This document shows positions 53,890 through 64,000 of a DNA stretch of 64,000 nucleotides, in pieces. The stretch is taken from assembly GCA_964017065.1 (NCBI GenBank), contig OZ024788.1, forward strand, positions 10,476,457-10,540,456, in the 5' to 3' direction. The notes under the pieces were generated by a model. That model was not told the DNA's origin. It was given only the letters and a program-made list of their open reading frames with translations, and did not search any database. Position 1 is the first letter of the stretch. The number at the start of each line of letters is the position of its first letter. The position numbers were made by a program, and so were the translations under genes. This DNA comes from Haliclona indistincta. Lineage: Eukaryota > Porifera > Demospongiae > Haplosclerida > Chalinidae.

Positions 53890-55075
53890 AAACAACATGT
53901 TCTCAACAAGGAACACAATACTATAATCAAAACGTGATGACTGCTGCTTGCAATGGGCTGAGAGATACACTACAGATTGTACCATTGTTCTGCCCACCAG
54001 CAAGTACACATGTGCAAAGAAAAGTACTATTAATTTGTTACAGCTTCCTGTCAGGAAATTCATCTTATCAACCAATCTGCTCCATCAGGCGACTACCAAA
54101 TAGAGCTAAGCAACGGCACAATTGTCAATGTATTCTGCGATATGGAGGGTACAAACTGCAATGGAGACGGACGCTGGACAAGAGTAGCATTAATATTCAT
54201 CTTATCAACTCATCTGCTCCATCAGGCGACTACCAAATAGAGCTAAGCAACGGCACAATTGTCAATGTATTCTGCGATATGGAGGGCACAGACTGCAATG
54301 GAGACGGACGCTGGACAAGAGTAGCATTAATATTCATCTTATCAACTCATCTGCTCCATCAGGCGACTACCAAATAGAGCTAAGCAACGGCACAATTGTC
54401 AATGTATTCTGCGATATGGAGGGCACAGACTGCAATGGAGACGGACGCTGGACAAGAGTAGCATTAATATTCATCTTATCAACTCATCTGCTCCATCAGG
54501 CGACTACCAAATAGAGCTAAGCAACGGCACAATGGTCAATGTATACTGCAATATGGAGGGCACAAACTGCGATGGAGACGGACGCTGGACAAGAGTAGCA
54601 TTATGTCAACATGTCACAACCAGCTAGGTGCAACCTAGACTATGATCAAAATGTGGGGACTGCTGCTTGCAATGGATCTGCTCCATCAGGCAACTACCAA
54701 ATAGAGCTAAGCAACGACACAATGGTCAATGTATACTGCAATATGGAGGGCACAAACTGCGATGGAGACGGACGCTGGACAAGAGTAGCATTAATAATGT
54801 CAACATGTCTGAACAACTGCAGCAATATGGAGGGCAAAGACTGCAATGGAGACGGACACTGGACAAGAGTAGCATTAATAATGTCAACATGTCTGAACAA
54901 CTGCAATATGGAGGGCACAGAATGCAATGAAGACGGACGCTGGACAAGAGTAGCATTAATAATGTCAACATGTCTGAACAAGGTGCAACTTGCCCTACAG
55001 GACTGACACAATTCCCAGGTGAAAATTTCGGCACCCGTAACGAAAGAAATCTAGTACAACTCACCAATACGACGC
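53890..55075 (+). pseudogene. Tandem fibrinogen-like (FReD N-terminal) exons, frameshifted
   Basis: Near-identical units of 136-138 bp begin at about 54076, 54213, 54351 and 54488; another begins at 54678 and three truncated units follow. Each encodes SAPSGDYQIELSNGTIVNVF, then CDMEGTDCNGDGRWTRVA, the cysteine-containing opening of invertebrate fibrinogen-related domains. After WTRVAL the frame shifts by one base in all units, so one unit does not read into the next. The last unit runs, again shifted, into NVNMSEQGATCPTGLTQFPG, the expected continuation. Unless unseen introns fix the frame, this is an amplified pseudogene. Confidence 0.7.
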
Positions 55076-55959
55076 TGTGACAGCAATTCAAGAAATCGGA
55101 TCGTGATCACATGCTCTCTCTTCACTACGCAAGTGAACATGCATCAAGTGCTATAAAGAGCAGAAGGATGAAATTGAGACAGCAATAATAATTATTTGAG
55201 TCACGAGGTAGCAATACATGATAGAACTACTGCAATACATGATTACATGATTTAAAGCTCTTATTAGATGAATATTTATTGTCAAACTGCAAATCCAGAG
55301 AGGAGGTCAAAGCATCAGGATTTGCATAATCGTAAAAATGTCGAACCGCTCACGTGTCACTATAAGAAGTCGCCTGGGATAGCTCCTAAGTCCTGGACGC
55401 CAGTTGCTAGTCGATCTAACTGATCTCATCAAATTGTTTGGAGCTTTCCCTCTGCAAATCTGACCACACCTTCCTGTTCCATGTGTCACAGCATTTCAAC
55501 AGTGTTCAAGTAGCTGTGCGGCATTTGCAAAAATAATCTCAAAGCTACAGTTCGAACCAATGTAGCTGCTCTAGAAACTTTAAACAATAGAAACATTATT
55601 GATATTACAAATAAATCATTAAAGCAGCAACCGAGGTCTATTTCAAAACTGTTCCTATTACTAAAAGTGTTCTTCAACAAGCCAAATGGACTAATCCAGT
55701 AAGATGAGCTGAAGCAATGTAACAATCAACTCTAACAAGAACTTGAGTGTGGACTCTACCCAAGACAATGTGTATGTCAAAATACCAGAAACCTCTATCC
55801 CAGTTCTGTCAGCAATGGCGAAAAGGTTAGAGTTCCTTTTGAGTCAGTTTCTTCCAATGTTGTTATTGCAACAAGTGAACATGTACAAGGTCATGTGACA
55901 GGCTGACATAATGACTACATTTTTACATCAGCACTGATCTGATGTCTCCATGTATGTCT

Positions 55960-56160
55960 GTACTGTCATGGTTTGAATGAGCACTATTTCGCTGGTCGGA
56001 CCTACACTCCGAGTCTCTGCGAATGTGGGTTGGGAACATTTACAGTCATAACAGGCACAAGAGTATTTTAGTATTCTAATGCATTATCATAACTCATTAT
56101 ACACCAGAGCAAAGAAAGCATGACGGATCGAAAGTTAAATAGAATCAATTCAAGAAAGCT
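55960..56160. repeat. Duplicate of 53640-53840
   Basis: See 53640-53840. It differs by scattered substitutions only. Confidence 0.75.
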
Positions 56161-56284
56161 GACATAATTTAAAGCTAGTGTTTAGACCATGCCAAGTGTT
56201 GTACATAGTAGAAGAATGGAACTGAAACAAGCATCAATAAAAAAGGTGATTCAACAGGTTACACAAATTGTATTTAAAATGTTT

Positions 56285-56345
56285 AAATCATAGCGCACTG
56301 TATGTCTCTGAGGCATAGTAACTACACACACTGATTCAACATCCA
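56285..56345 (-). pseudogene. Inverted receptor 3' flank
   Basis: On the minus strand this reads GTGTGTAGTTACTATGCCTC, the same block that follows the receptor genes. No receptor coding sequence is seen next to it. Confidence 0.45.
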
Positions 56346-56589
56346 CTGTATCACAAAAAAATGTCAAACAGCCTCGGTGGCTGCTTCCTGAGGATTCCTA
56401 AATACAGTGTCCACCATTGTATAGCCTGTGAGAAGCACCGTAAAGCGAACAGCAAAAAATTTTTAGGACAAATTTCAATGCAAAAATAATGTACGAGAAA
56501 GCTTCCCAATTAACTTATCAATAACAATATTAATGTCTATACCCTGAGCCTTGAGACAAGTCAGCCACCTACACTGCTCTTTGATTTGC

Positions 56590-57560
56590 GATTTCGATGA
56601 TGCTGATGCGATTTTGATGATGTTGAAGCGATGCCAATGATGACTTGGACTGGATTCATTCCTACCTACTTTGGGAGTGGTCAGGTGCGGCCCAAGGGAG
56701 CCTCTATTGAATGGGATCGCAAGTATTCGCCATCATCACTCTCATTTTCCCATTTTTCAATCCTCTCCCCTTCGAGCCTTTCTGGCAGAAGCAATGGTCT
56801 CGCTAACAACAGGCATGGCCTGTTCAGCTGTTACACATGGATAAAATGCCTACAGAAGCTGTATCAAGACACAGTCTATCTCAGCTACCATTTCTAGTGA
56901 AAACTCCACTATTGCTGACACTAGTACTGCATGACCATATATGGTACTAACGATATCACTACTGACCATCCTGCTACTACTGAATTCAGTCTAAGTTGAT
57001 CAGCTAAGCTCAGATGACTCTTCAGAAATTCCTACTAGAGGCACAGGAAATGTCTGACTAGTAACACTGCACTCAAGGCTACAAGAGCAGGCTATACAAT
57101 ACTATTTAATATGGTAAGATATTAGTCATAGCATTGCAGAAAGACAGTCAAGTAGCCAGCCGAGCAACTGTTTTTAAATCCAGTGACAGTCTACTAGTAA
57201 TACACGATTTAAGGCTCTCATTACAGTAGACCAAATGACGTGGTGTGCACTGCACGTCCACTGGGCAAGGAGCATGCCCACACAGCCGTGTCCAAATAAA
57301 ACAGCAAAAAACATGTAAACAAGCGGAATTCTTCACTTCAGGTTCAGCTTGTAGACTTGCACCACTATCTATGCTTGTGGTCAGTCAAGAAACATGCAGT
57401 CCATTGTAAGTTGGCGAATCTTGTTTTTACTTCTTCAGCGAATAGCATACTGCTGGATACATGGGTGCTCATGTATCCAGCAGTATGCCTAGAAGAGACT
57501 CAGCTGCAGTGTGGAGCCAGATGTCAAAGTTAGTTCATATAGCAAGCTGCATTACAAAGT
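56590..57560. repeat. Segmental repeat, copy A
   Basis: Shared with 60010-61290 and with 63770-64000: GACTTGGACTGGATTCATTC, CAGGTGCGGCCCAAGGGAGC, CCTTCGAGCCTTTCTGGCAG. A 59-codon open stretch (TGFIPTYFGSGQVRPKGASI) is kept in all three copies but is not a known protein. Confidence 0.75.
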
Positions 57561-58097
57561 GAATGATTGCATGCCAAAAGAATTAAAATGAGTGTGAGAG
57601 TATATAGTTCTAAAAAAAAAGAAAGTTAGAGGTACAATGGAATGAAGTTGTTTCTTAGACTCAGTTACCCATTGAAGCAGACTTTAAAGACAATTTGGCT
57701 TCTGAATTTACCGGCTTTCAAGTTACTCTTGCTAGTTTTCTTAAGTTCTCCTCTAGTCATAAAGAAGCTTTGTGCCAGGCCGCAGGGGTAGAAGGATGGA
57801 GTGATGCTATCATTGAAAAAATTACTGCTACCCAAAGTGGGATTCCATCCCCATCTAATATGACATGGGATGACAGATAAAGTTCTAATATTGGACAAGT
57901 TCCTAAGTTCACAATTGCATTTTACCACAATGTAATACAGAAGAACTTGAGGAGGCGAAGAAACTTTTCTCGTTTGCTGATAAAATAATAAGTGCGAATG
58001 TTTGGATCAAGTAGTTACTGGTATGTGGAGGACCCAAAGATAGCATGTCACACGTTCATTTTGTACATATTTATAAGCCATATCTCAAAATTTTATA

Positions 58098-58690
58098 TTG
58101 CAGCAGTGGGCATTCAGCAGTCTCAAGCATCATGGTGCTGACCATATTATTCCTCTGGCTATAAACACTTCATTCTGGTACTCCCCTCATTACTCTGCTC
58201 TGCTCTGCTTGCTGTGGCGTCAATATTTGCTGAAGAGATTCAGCAACAAGATTCGCCCACTTCTGAACTACATTTTTACGGCTGTAATCTGCAAATGGTA
58301 ATCATATCTAACATAGAAAGACACCTTAACATGTCAAATATCGTTCCCATTTTTCACCACATGGGTACTCATGGTTGCAGAACTTCAAGTACTCTCTATA
58401 GTACTTGGAGAAAAACTGATGCGATGTGCTCCACTGTTGTGATGTGACCAACTGTTGTGATGTGTCCAAGTGATGTACTTTTACGACTATAAATTAACAA
58501 CGGATTCTGTACTACGAGTCCAAACTCATATCTCTCTATCGTTATTATCGATGGTCTAATGCTGTTCTTTCTAGTTGTTTAGACAATGTGTGGTGTGCTG
58601 TCAAAAGCATAAAGAAAGTCGCTGCCAAGTGCTCACCTATTTTACTGCATATTCAATTCCATTGCGTATCAAAAATATTACTCACACTGA
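58098..58690 (+). pseudogene. 7TM receptor pseudogene, broken copy
   Basis: Short receptor pieces appear in order in different frames: NKIRPLLNYIFTAVICKW (TM1-TM2 loop), then INNGFCTT around 58495-58515 (second outer loop), then the IKKAVAK region near 58605. Several frameshifts and deletions separate them, and TM3-TM4 and TM7 are gone. Confidence 0.7.
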
Positions 58691-58789
58691 CAAGAAATGC
58701 AACAGCGCAACAGTACAGTGTTTCAAGAAGCATGAGTTAGAAAAAAGAACAAAATTACAGGCAAAGGATCCAACATGTTGAGCATGCCT

Positions 58790-59046
58790 CGTTCATTCCT
58801 CTCGTTCTCTCTGCAAGCGGTGGTATGGCAAAAGAAGCCGCTGTTTTCTATAAGAGACTTGCCTCAGTACTTGCTGACAAATGTGACAAGCCATACAGTA
58901 CAACTCTCAACTGGCTAAGATGCCAACTTTCCTTCAGCCTCCTTCGCTCTGCTATCCAATGTCTTCGTGGGGCCCGCTCATCTAGGGGTCATGCCATAGC
59001 TGCTTCAGTTGACCACATCACAGCTGAAGCAAACATCTCCATTTAA
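58790..59046 (+). pseudogene. C-terminal fragment of an RT-type retroelement protein
   Basis: The frame EHASFIPLVLSASGGMAKEA continues FYKRLASVLADKC and SFSLLRSAIQCLRGARSS. It is homologous to the end of the fragment at 62760-63480, which has RASYVPVVLSATRGMAKQAS. No catalytic motifs are present. Confidence 0.6.
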
Positions 59047-59510
59047 ACTTTAATCTCTCTCCAAGTTTTATCATTACCATTATCATTCACTTATGTATAA
59101 TCATCATCTATACTCTGTATTATAAACATAAATCTTACTTACGTCGTTACAGTACAATCAACCACCATCATTACTAACTGAACAGTGAGTCTTGACCACA
59201 CAATGTGACTGAATTATTTCATACTATTAGTTATTGACCTGCAAGCTGTCTTGATCATTGCCTTGATTACAATACGAACTGGTGGAAGAGAGGATTGGTG
59301 TTACGATTGAGGAAACGAATAACAACATTCGTATTTTCGGACAAGAAAATAAGAATGACTCAAGTCGGACAAGAAACAGACATGAAGCGATATAGTACCT
59401 CATTTCGGTTGGTGACTTCGATGCAATGCATTACATTGACGTGATGCCGATGATACTTGATGCGATTTCGATGATGTTGATGCGATGCTGATGATGATGT
59501 TGATGCGATG

Positions 59511-59625
59511 CCAGAGGAATGAAAGTAGGAGCAATGTTATTGATGAGAGACAAGATCGAGGATATGGTGAAGTCTAGCACCTTAGCAACAGCCTTCTTTA
59601 TATCAGTGTTGTCTTCAAGGGTATC
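59511..59625 (-). pseudogene. 7TM receptor fragment (TM6), inverted
   Basis: On the minus strand: LEDNTDIKKAVAKVLDFTIS, then LINNIAPTFIPL, matching TM6 of the receptor at 49537. Only about 38 codons are left. Confidence 0.75.
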
Positions 59626-59919
59626 GTCTTTGTCTTTGTGTGGTCACTACTGCTTTACCATAAAATTATCTCAGCTTGTCAAACTTCTCTCTACTGCTGT
59701 CCAATGCATATGAGGAGCCCGTTCTGCCTTCCATAGACCTGACTATGGTACACACGTGGACTATGCCCTATCCTTATCTCATTTCACTGCTAAAAACACA
59801 TTCTTTATCATAAATTTATTTGCTCTATTATATTTTTGACTTATCATTCATTCTGCATTGTACTCTCAGTTCAAACAATTTTGTCAGCAATTGGCGAAAA
59901 GGTTAGAGTTCCTTTTATG

Positions 59920-60022
59920 TCAACAAGCCTTCTCTATGTCAGTGTCGTCTTCAAAGGTGTTGTACTTGATATACCTAGCCGTGAGGATGGTACAGACAAC
60001 TTGAATGCCCAAGAAGAAATGA
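59920..60022 (-). pseudogene. 7TM receptor fragment (TM5/third inner loop), inverted
   Basis: On the minus strand: FLGIQVVCTILTARYIKYNT, then FEDDTDIEKA, matching the end of TM5 and the third inner loop. It is separate from and out of order with the TM6 fragment at 59511. Confidence 0.75.
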
Positions 60023-61290
60023 TGTTGATGTGATGCCGATAATAACTTGGACTGGATTCATTCCTACTTATTTTGGGAGTGGTCAGGTGCGGCCCAAGGG
60101 AGCCTCTATTGAATGGGAACGCAATTATTCGCTATCATTAAAATTAATTTTTTCTTCACATTTTTCAATCCTCTCCCTTCGAGCCTTTCTGGCAGAAACA
60201 ATGGTCTCACTAACAACAGGCATCATGAGCATGGCCTGTTCAGCTGTTTCACATGGATAAAATTCCTACAAAAGGTTATCAAGACACAGTCTATCGCAAG
60301 CTACCACTTCTAGTGAAAACTCCACTACTGATGCTACTGTACTGCATGACTATATATGGTACTAATGATATCACTACTGACCATCCTGCTACTACTGAAT
60401 TCAGTCTAAGTTGATCAGCTAAGCTCAGAAAGTCCTATTAGAGGGCGCCACAGACAATGTCGTCAGGATTGACTAGTAACACTGCACTCAAGGCTACAAG
60501 ACCAGGCTATACAAAATAATATGGTCAAGATATTAGTCATAGTATTGCAGAAAGACACTCAAGCAGCCAGCCGAGCAACTGTTAGTAGATTTTTATATCC
60601 AGTGACTGTCTACAAGTAATACTTGATTTAAGGCTCTCACTACAGTAGACCAAAGGAATTCATTAAAGCTTAATAATGTAACACCTGGTATTAGTGAATA
60701 ACAGACATCAGCAGTTGTAAATGATGCAAATTCACTGTTCACAGCATATCTGGGAATTCTTCAAAAGCCCTACAGATTCACGGCAGTCACTTGTCGAATA
60801 CCAACTATTTAGAGGCAGCTGGTGTGGAGTTATTTCTCACATCAACCAAAGCTGCGAGTTATTCATGACGTACACAGCCCGACCACACACTCATACTAGT
60901 TGTACAAGCGGGTAGGGCTAAGTTGCAACATTGGTTGCAAGTAGGCCGGACATGACATGGTGTGCAGGTCAACTGTGCAAGGAGCATGCGCCCATGCAAG
61001 GTGCATGCCCACGCAACCGTGTCCACATAAAACAGCAAAACACGAGTTTTGTACTCAGTCAAGCAGCATACAGTCCATTGTAAGTGTTCATTGCAATTGC
61101 AAGTGGGCTAATCTTGCTGTTGATTTCTTCAGCGAATAGCACATGCTGTATACATGGGAGCTCTCCTGGATCAAATAAAGTCAAGAACTCGAGATCAGCT
61201 GCCTATAAGAGACTCAGCTGCAGTGTGGAGCCAGATGTCAAAGTTAGTTCATATAGCAAGCTGCATTACAAAGTGAATGATTGGGTGCCT
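60010..61290. repeat. Segmental repeat, copy B
   Basis: Counterpart of 56590-57560, extending further to the block AGACTCAGCTGCAGTGTGGA at about 61210 (also at 57497). A GATGTTGATGCGATGCCGAT simple repeat precedes each copy. Confidence 0.7.
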
Positions 61291-61411
61291 AAAGCATTAA
61301 TGTTTGGGTCAAGTAGTTACTGGTATGTAGAATTACTGAGCCTATGTTAGCATGTCACAAGTTCATTTTGCAAGCAATATCTCAACTATTGCAGCAGCAG
61401 GCATTCAGCAG

Positions 61412-61603
61412 TCTCAAGTCTCTTCTGCTATCGTTGGAGTCCTCGTGCTGGTCTTCCTGGGTATTCAAGTTGTCTGTACCATCCTCATTCCCTCAAGTCC
61501 CACACCGACTGTCACCATAGCTCTCCTCAAACCAGTCCGTGGCGCCATCAAGGCAATGATCAAGAGAGCTTGCAAGTGTTGCCGCACACGAACAGTCCAA
61601 TAA
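61412..61603 (+). pseudogene. 7TM receptor pseudogene with internal deletion
   Basis: VSSAIVGVLVLVFLGIQVVC (TM5) is joined directly to the end of TM7 and the tail (TVTIALLKPVRGAIKAMIKR). The third inner loop, TM6 and third outer loop are deleted, but the frame is kept. TM1-TM4 are missing. The 3' flank with the TATGCCTCAGAGGCATA palindrome (61665-61681) and AATAAA is intact. Confidence 0.8.
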
Positions 61604-61664
61604 CAGATCATGAATCAGTTCAGTCGCTCAGTAGTATATTGTGTAGACAGTGTGTAGTAGTTAC

Positions 61665-61681
61665 TATGCCTCAGAGGCATA
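61665..61681. promoter_or_regulatory. Conserved 3'-flank palindrome TATGCCTCAGAGGCATA
   Basis: Third copy, after the deleted receptor; identical to those at 28672 and 50535. Confidence 0.5.
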
Positions 61682-61689
61682 CACTGTTC

Positions 61690-62700
61690 TTGTGTGAAGT
61701 GTAGCTAAATAAATGATTCACTGTAGATATGTAGATCTGTACAAGAAGTTGAATTGAGAAATTTCAAAAACTTGTCATGGGTGGTGGGTGGAGTCACGAG
61801 ACATACTGCAACATGCTGTTTACCTGTCAGTTACACCATTTTTTGTGGGGCATGCTGAACGTTGAGCTCTGAAACTTGCATTACAGGTATCAATCGAGGT
61901 TTTGAACTAGTGAAAGTTAAGATACGAAGCGAGTAATGGCGTAGTTCACTCACATCAATGGCTATTACAGCGATCAGAACTTCTCTGAAGACAAAACCAT
62001 CAACAATGACAGTCTAGCAGCTTGATGATTTGATATGTACTATAGGACAACTATCAAACCTAGTGAATTGGAGAGACTAAGCACTATCGTGTCCACAGTA
62101 GCTTGCCGAATCAGCATTTCAGGCACACTCATTGCTGATTTTTAACCACAACTAGCGGTTCTAGCTTGCTTATTGTGTGTTTCAGTAGCTTCTAAAAGTC
62201 GCCTTGTTCCTGTACAATATAAGTACAGTATATTAGAGAGCTTTAGATTCACATTGACAGCTAACGATAAACGCTTGTGATGTCACTATATCACTATACA
62301 AACAAACACGAGTATACGGGAGAGCTCAATGGTATGCAGGCGAGCTCTGCTTGTTGGGCAGGGAGAGCAGACTATCAGAGTACAGCTGGCACCACGCGTT
62401 GGCGACTTGTGCAGTCATCATTGCAGCTTTCATGTCTTGCTGCTGTAGCTAAGCAAGGCCGTGTCCTACCTAGGCAGGAACTGGCTCTTCGGCTTCCAGG
62501 CCTGTGGTTGTCACCAGAAAAGCCTTGCGTCCTGACAGCACTGTTAAACTACTGAAAGACAATCGTTGTATCAAGCAACTGATTGCTGTAGTTATCGAGT
62601 GCAGAAAGCAAGCCAATGGCACTCGCTAAGGTCTAGAACAGTGAATGAACTAAACTCTATATGACATCAGTACATTTTCTGTATACAACTGCGTACTGCT
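61690..62700. other. Receptor 3' flank and spacer
   Basis: 61690-62080 matches the flank after the 49537 receptor without the MITE inserted there. The rest has no recognisable gene. Confidence 0.5.
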
Positions 62701-62759
62701 AATGAAAAAACGCAGTGCTCTCGATAAAATTGGGCAACCAGAAATATCCAAACAAAATT

Positions 62760-63480
62760 ACCACATGGGTGCTTAAATTTTATTCACCAGATACAAAGTC
62801 AGCCCGAAATCGATCAAGTGATTGTGTACGCACGTCTGACGCTAAGCAACCCAATGTCAAGGTTCAAGCAAGAACAGTCGAGAAAAGGATACAAGAGTAT
62901 GACTGGCCTTGTATGTGTGGCAACTCTTTTTCTGTTGGTCATGCCCTCTCATGCCCAAGGGGTGGTTTTCCATCTAGTAGGCATAACGAGATCCGTGATC
63001 TTACTGCCCGCCTTCTCACTGAAGTCTGTAGGGATGTAAGGATAGAACCAGGCCTCCAGCCCATTCCTGTTATCTCCCCTTTGGTAGGAGCTTCAGCTAA
63101 CTCATTTGAAGGTGCTCGACTCGACGTTGCAGTGAATGGATTCTGGGCTGGGCGGTACGAGAGTACCTTCATTGATGTCAGAGTTTTTAACCCACATGCT
63201 GACTCTAGTAAGACATCTTCCATTTCTGCCACATACTAGAAGCACGAAAATGAGAAACGCAGAATGTACGAACAGAGAGTGCGAGAGGTTGAAAGAGCTT
63301 CATATGTTCCTGTGGTTCTGTCTGCTACCAGAGGCATGGCTAAACAAGCTTCAGTTTTCTAAGGCTTTCCCCCCCTGCTGGCTGAAAAGAGAGATGCCAC
63401 CTATGGTACTACAATGAAATGGTTGCGCTGTGCGATCACCATCTCTCTACTGCTGTCCAATGCATACGAGGAGCCCGTTC
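62760..63480 (+). pseudogene. RT-type retroelement C-terminal region with nuclease-like domain
   Basis: The frame to 63239 has CMCGNSFSVGHALSCPRGGF, SRHNEIRDLTARLLTEVC and EGARLDVAVNGFWAGRYEST. This is the zinc-binding and PD-(D/E)XK-like region that follows the reverse transcriptase in some metazoan retroelements. It then passes through a stop and frameshifts into HENEKRRMYEQRVREVERAS and TTMKWLRCAI. No ATG start. The exact element class is uncertain. Confidence 0.65.
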
Positions 63481-63671
63481 TGCCTTCCATAGACCTGACT
63501 ATGGTACACATGTGGACTATGCCCTATCCTTATCTCATTTCACTGACTAATAAAAACACATTCTTTATCATAAAATTATTAATTGCTCTATTATATTTTT
63601 GCCTTATCATTCAGTCTGCATTACAATCACAGTACAAACAATTTTGTCAGCAATTGGCAATGTTGTTACAT

Positions 63672-63760
63672 CAGTGTTGTCTTCAAGGGTGTTCTTCTTG
63701 ATATACCTAGCCGTGAAGATGGTACTGACAACTTAAATGCCCAAGAAGAAATGATGTTGA
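63672..63760 (-). pseudogene. 7TM receptor fragment (TM5/third inner loop), inverted
   Basis: On the minus strand: TIFTARYIKKNTLEDNT, the same piece as at 59920-60022 with a stop in TM5. It sits in the same place of the segmental repeat. Confidence 0.7.
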
Positions 63761-64000
63761 TGCGATGCCGATGATGTTGATGCGATGCCGATGATGTTGA
63801 TGCGATGCCGATGATGACTTGAACTGGATTCATTCCTACCTACTTTGGGAGTGGTCAGGTGCGGCCCAAGGGAGCCTCTATTGAATGGGATCGCAAGTAT
63901 TCACCATCATCACTCTCATTTTTCTCCTCTTCCCCATTTTTCAATCCTCTCCCCTTCGAGCCTTTCTGGCAGAAGCAATGGTCTCGCTAACAACAGGCAA
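63760..64000. repeat. Segmental repeat, copy C (runs off the window)
   Basis: Begins with GATGTTGATGCGATGCCGAT repeats and continues like 56600 and 60010. Confidence 0.75.

Noticed and set aside
59519..59713. Plus-strand protein at 59519-59713
   Set aside because: It is the antisense of a receptor TM6 fragment.

Overview
This is animal DNA. The genes are split by very short introns with canonical GT/AG ends, the sequence is AT-rich, and it carries tRNA-derived SINE sequence, hAT- and piggyBac-type MITEs, fragments of LINE, gypsy and tyrosine-recombinase retroelements, several copies of a lineage-specific 7TM receptor, and a fibrinogen-like exon. This mix fits a non-bilaterian metazoan, most likely a demosponge. 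The taxon is an inference; no diagnostic housekeeping gene is complete here.

Layout. 1-5.9 kb is mobile-element territory: two hAT-type MITEs with perfect 8-bp target duplications, a TTAA-flanked element present twice, and a composite inverted-repeat element holding a LINE 3' end, a tRNA-like sequence and telomere-like repeats. 6.0-9.05 kb (minus strand) is the 3' part of a Tudor-domain gene, with five exons joined by phase-0 introns. 9.1-16.8 kb has MITEs and possible exon remnants. 16.8-24.4 kb holds a degenerate, repeated gene family. Three members share a 20-nt first coding exon followed by an intron of only about 33-36 nt, and a C-terminal peptide signature recurs about ten times.

27.7-50.5 kb is the most interesting part. 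Two intact paralogous 7TM receptors (27694-28599 and 49537-50454) bracket about 21 kb of small-gene arrays. These include 43-67 aa membrane proteins (29509, 31973, 33879, 49050) and an array of 23-50 aa hydrophobic peptide ORFs sharing a RLMMT-x-AN-x-MMALAAS core (36.4-48.4 kb). Most array copies have a TATA box 91-129 bp upstream, several have a CRE (TGACGTCA), and some have a downstream AATAAA. A gypsy gag fragment with a 39-bp minisatellite, a reverse transcriptase fragment and a tyrosine recombinase have inserted into the array.

50.7-64 kb is rearranged. It has a piggyBac-type MITE with a visible empty site, a KDZ-transposase fragment, tandemly amplified fibrinogen-like exons sharing one frameshift, broken 7TM receptor copies in both orientations, and pieces of an RT/nuclease retroelement, all within segmental duplications.

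How the genes may relate: the receptors and micropeptides share one neighbourhood, and the peptide genes share promoter modules. A link between a receptor and small membrane peptides is a hypothesis only. The array could also be a tandem repeat whose reading frames persist because the copies are young.
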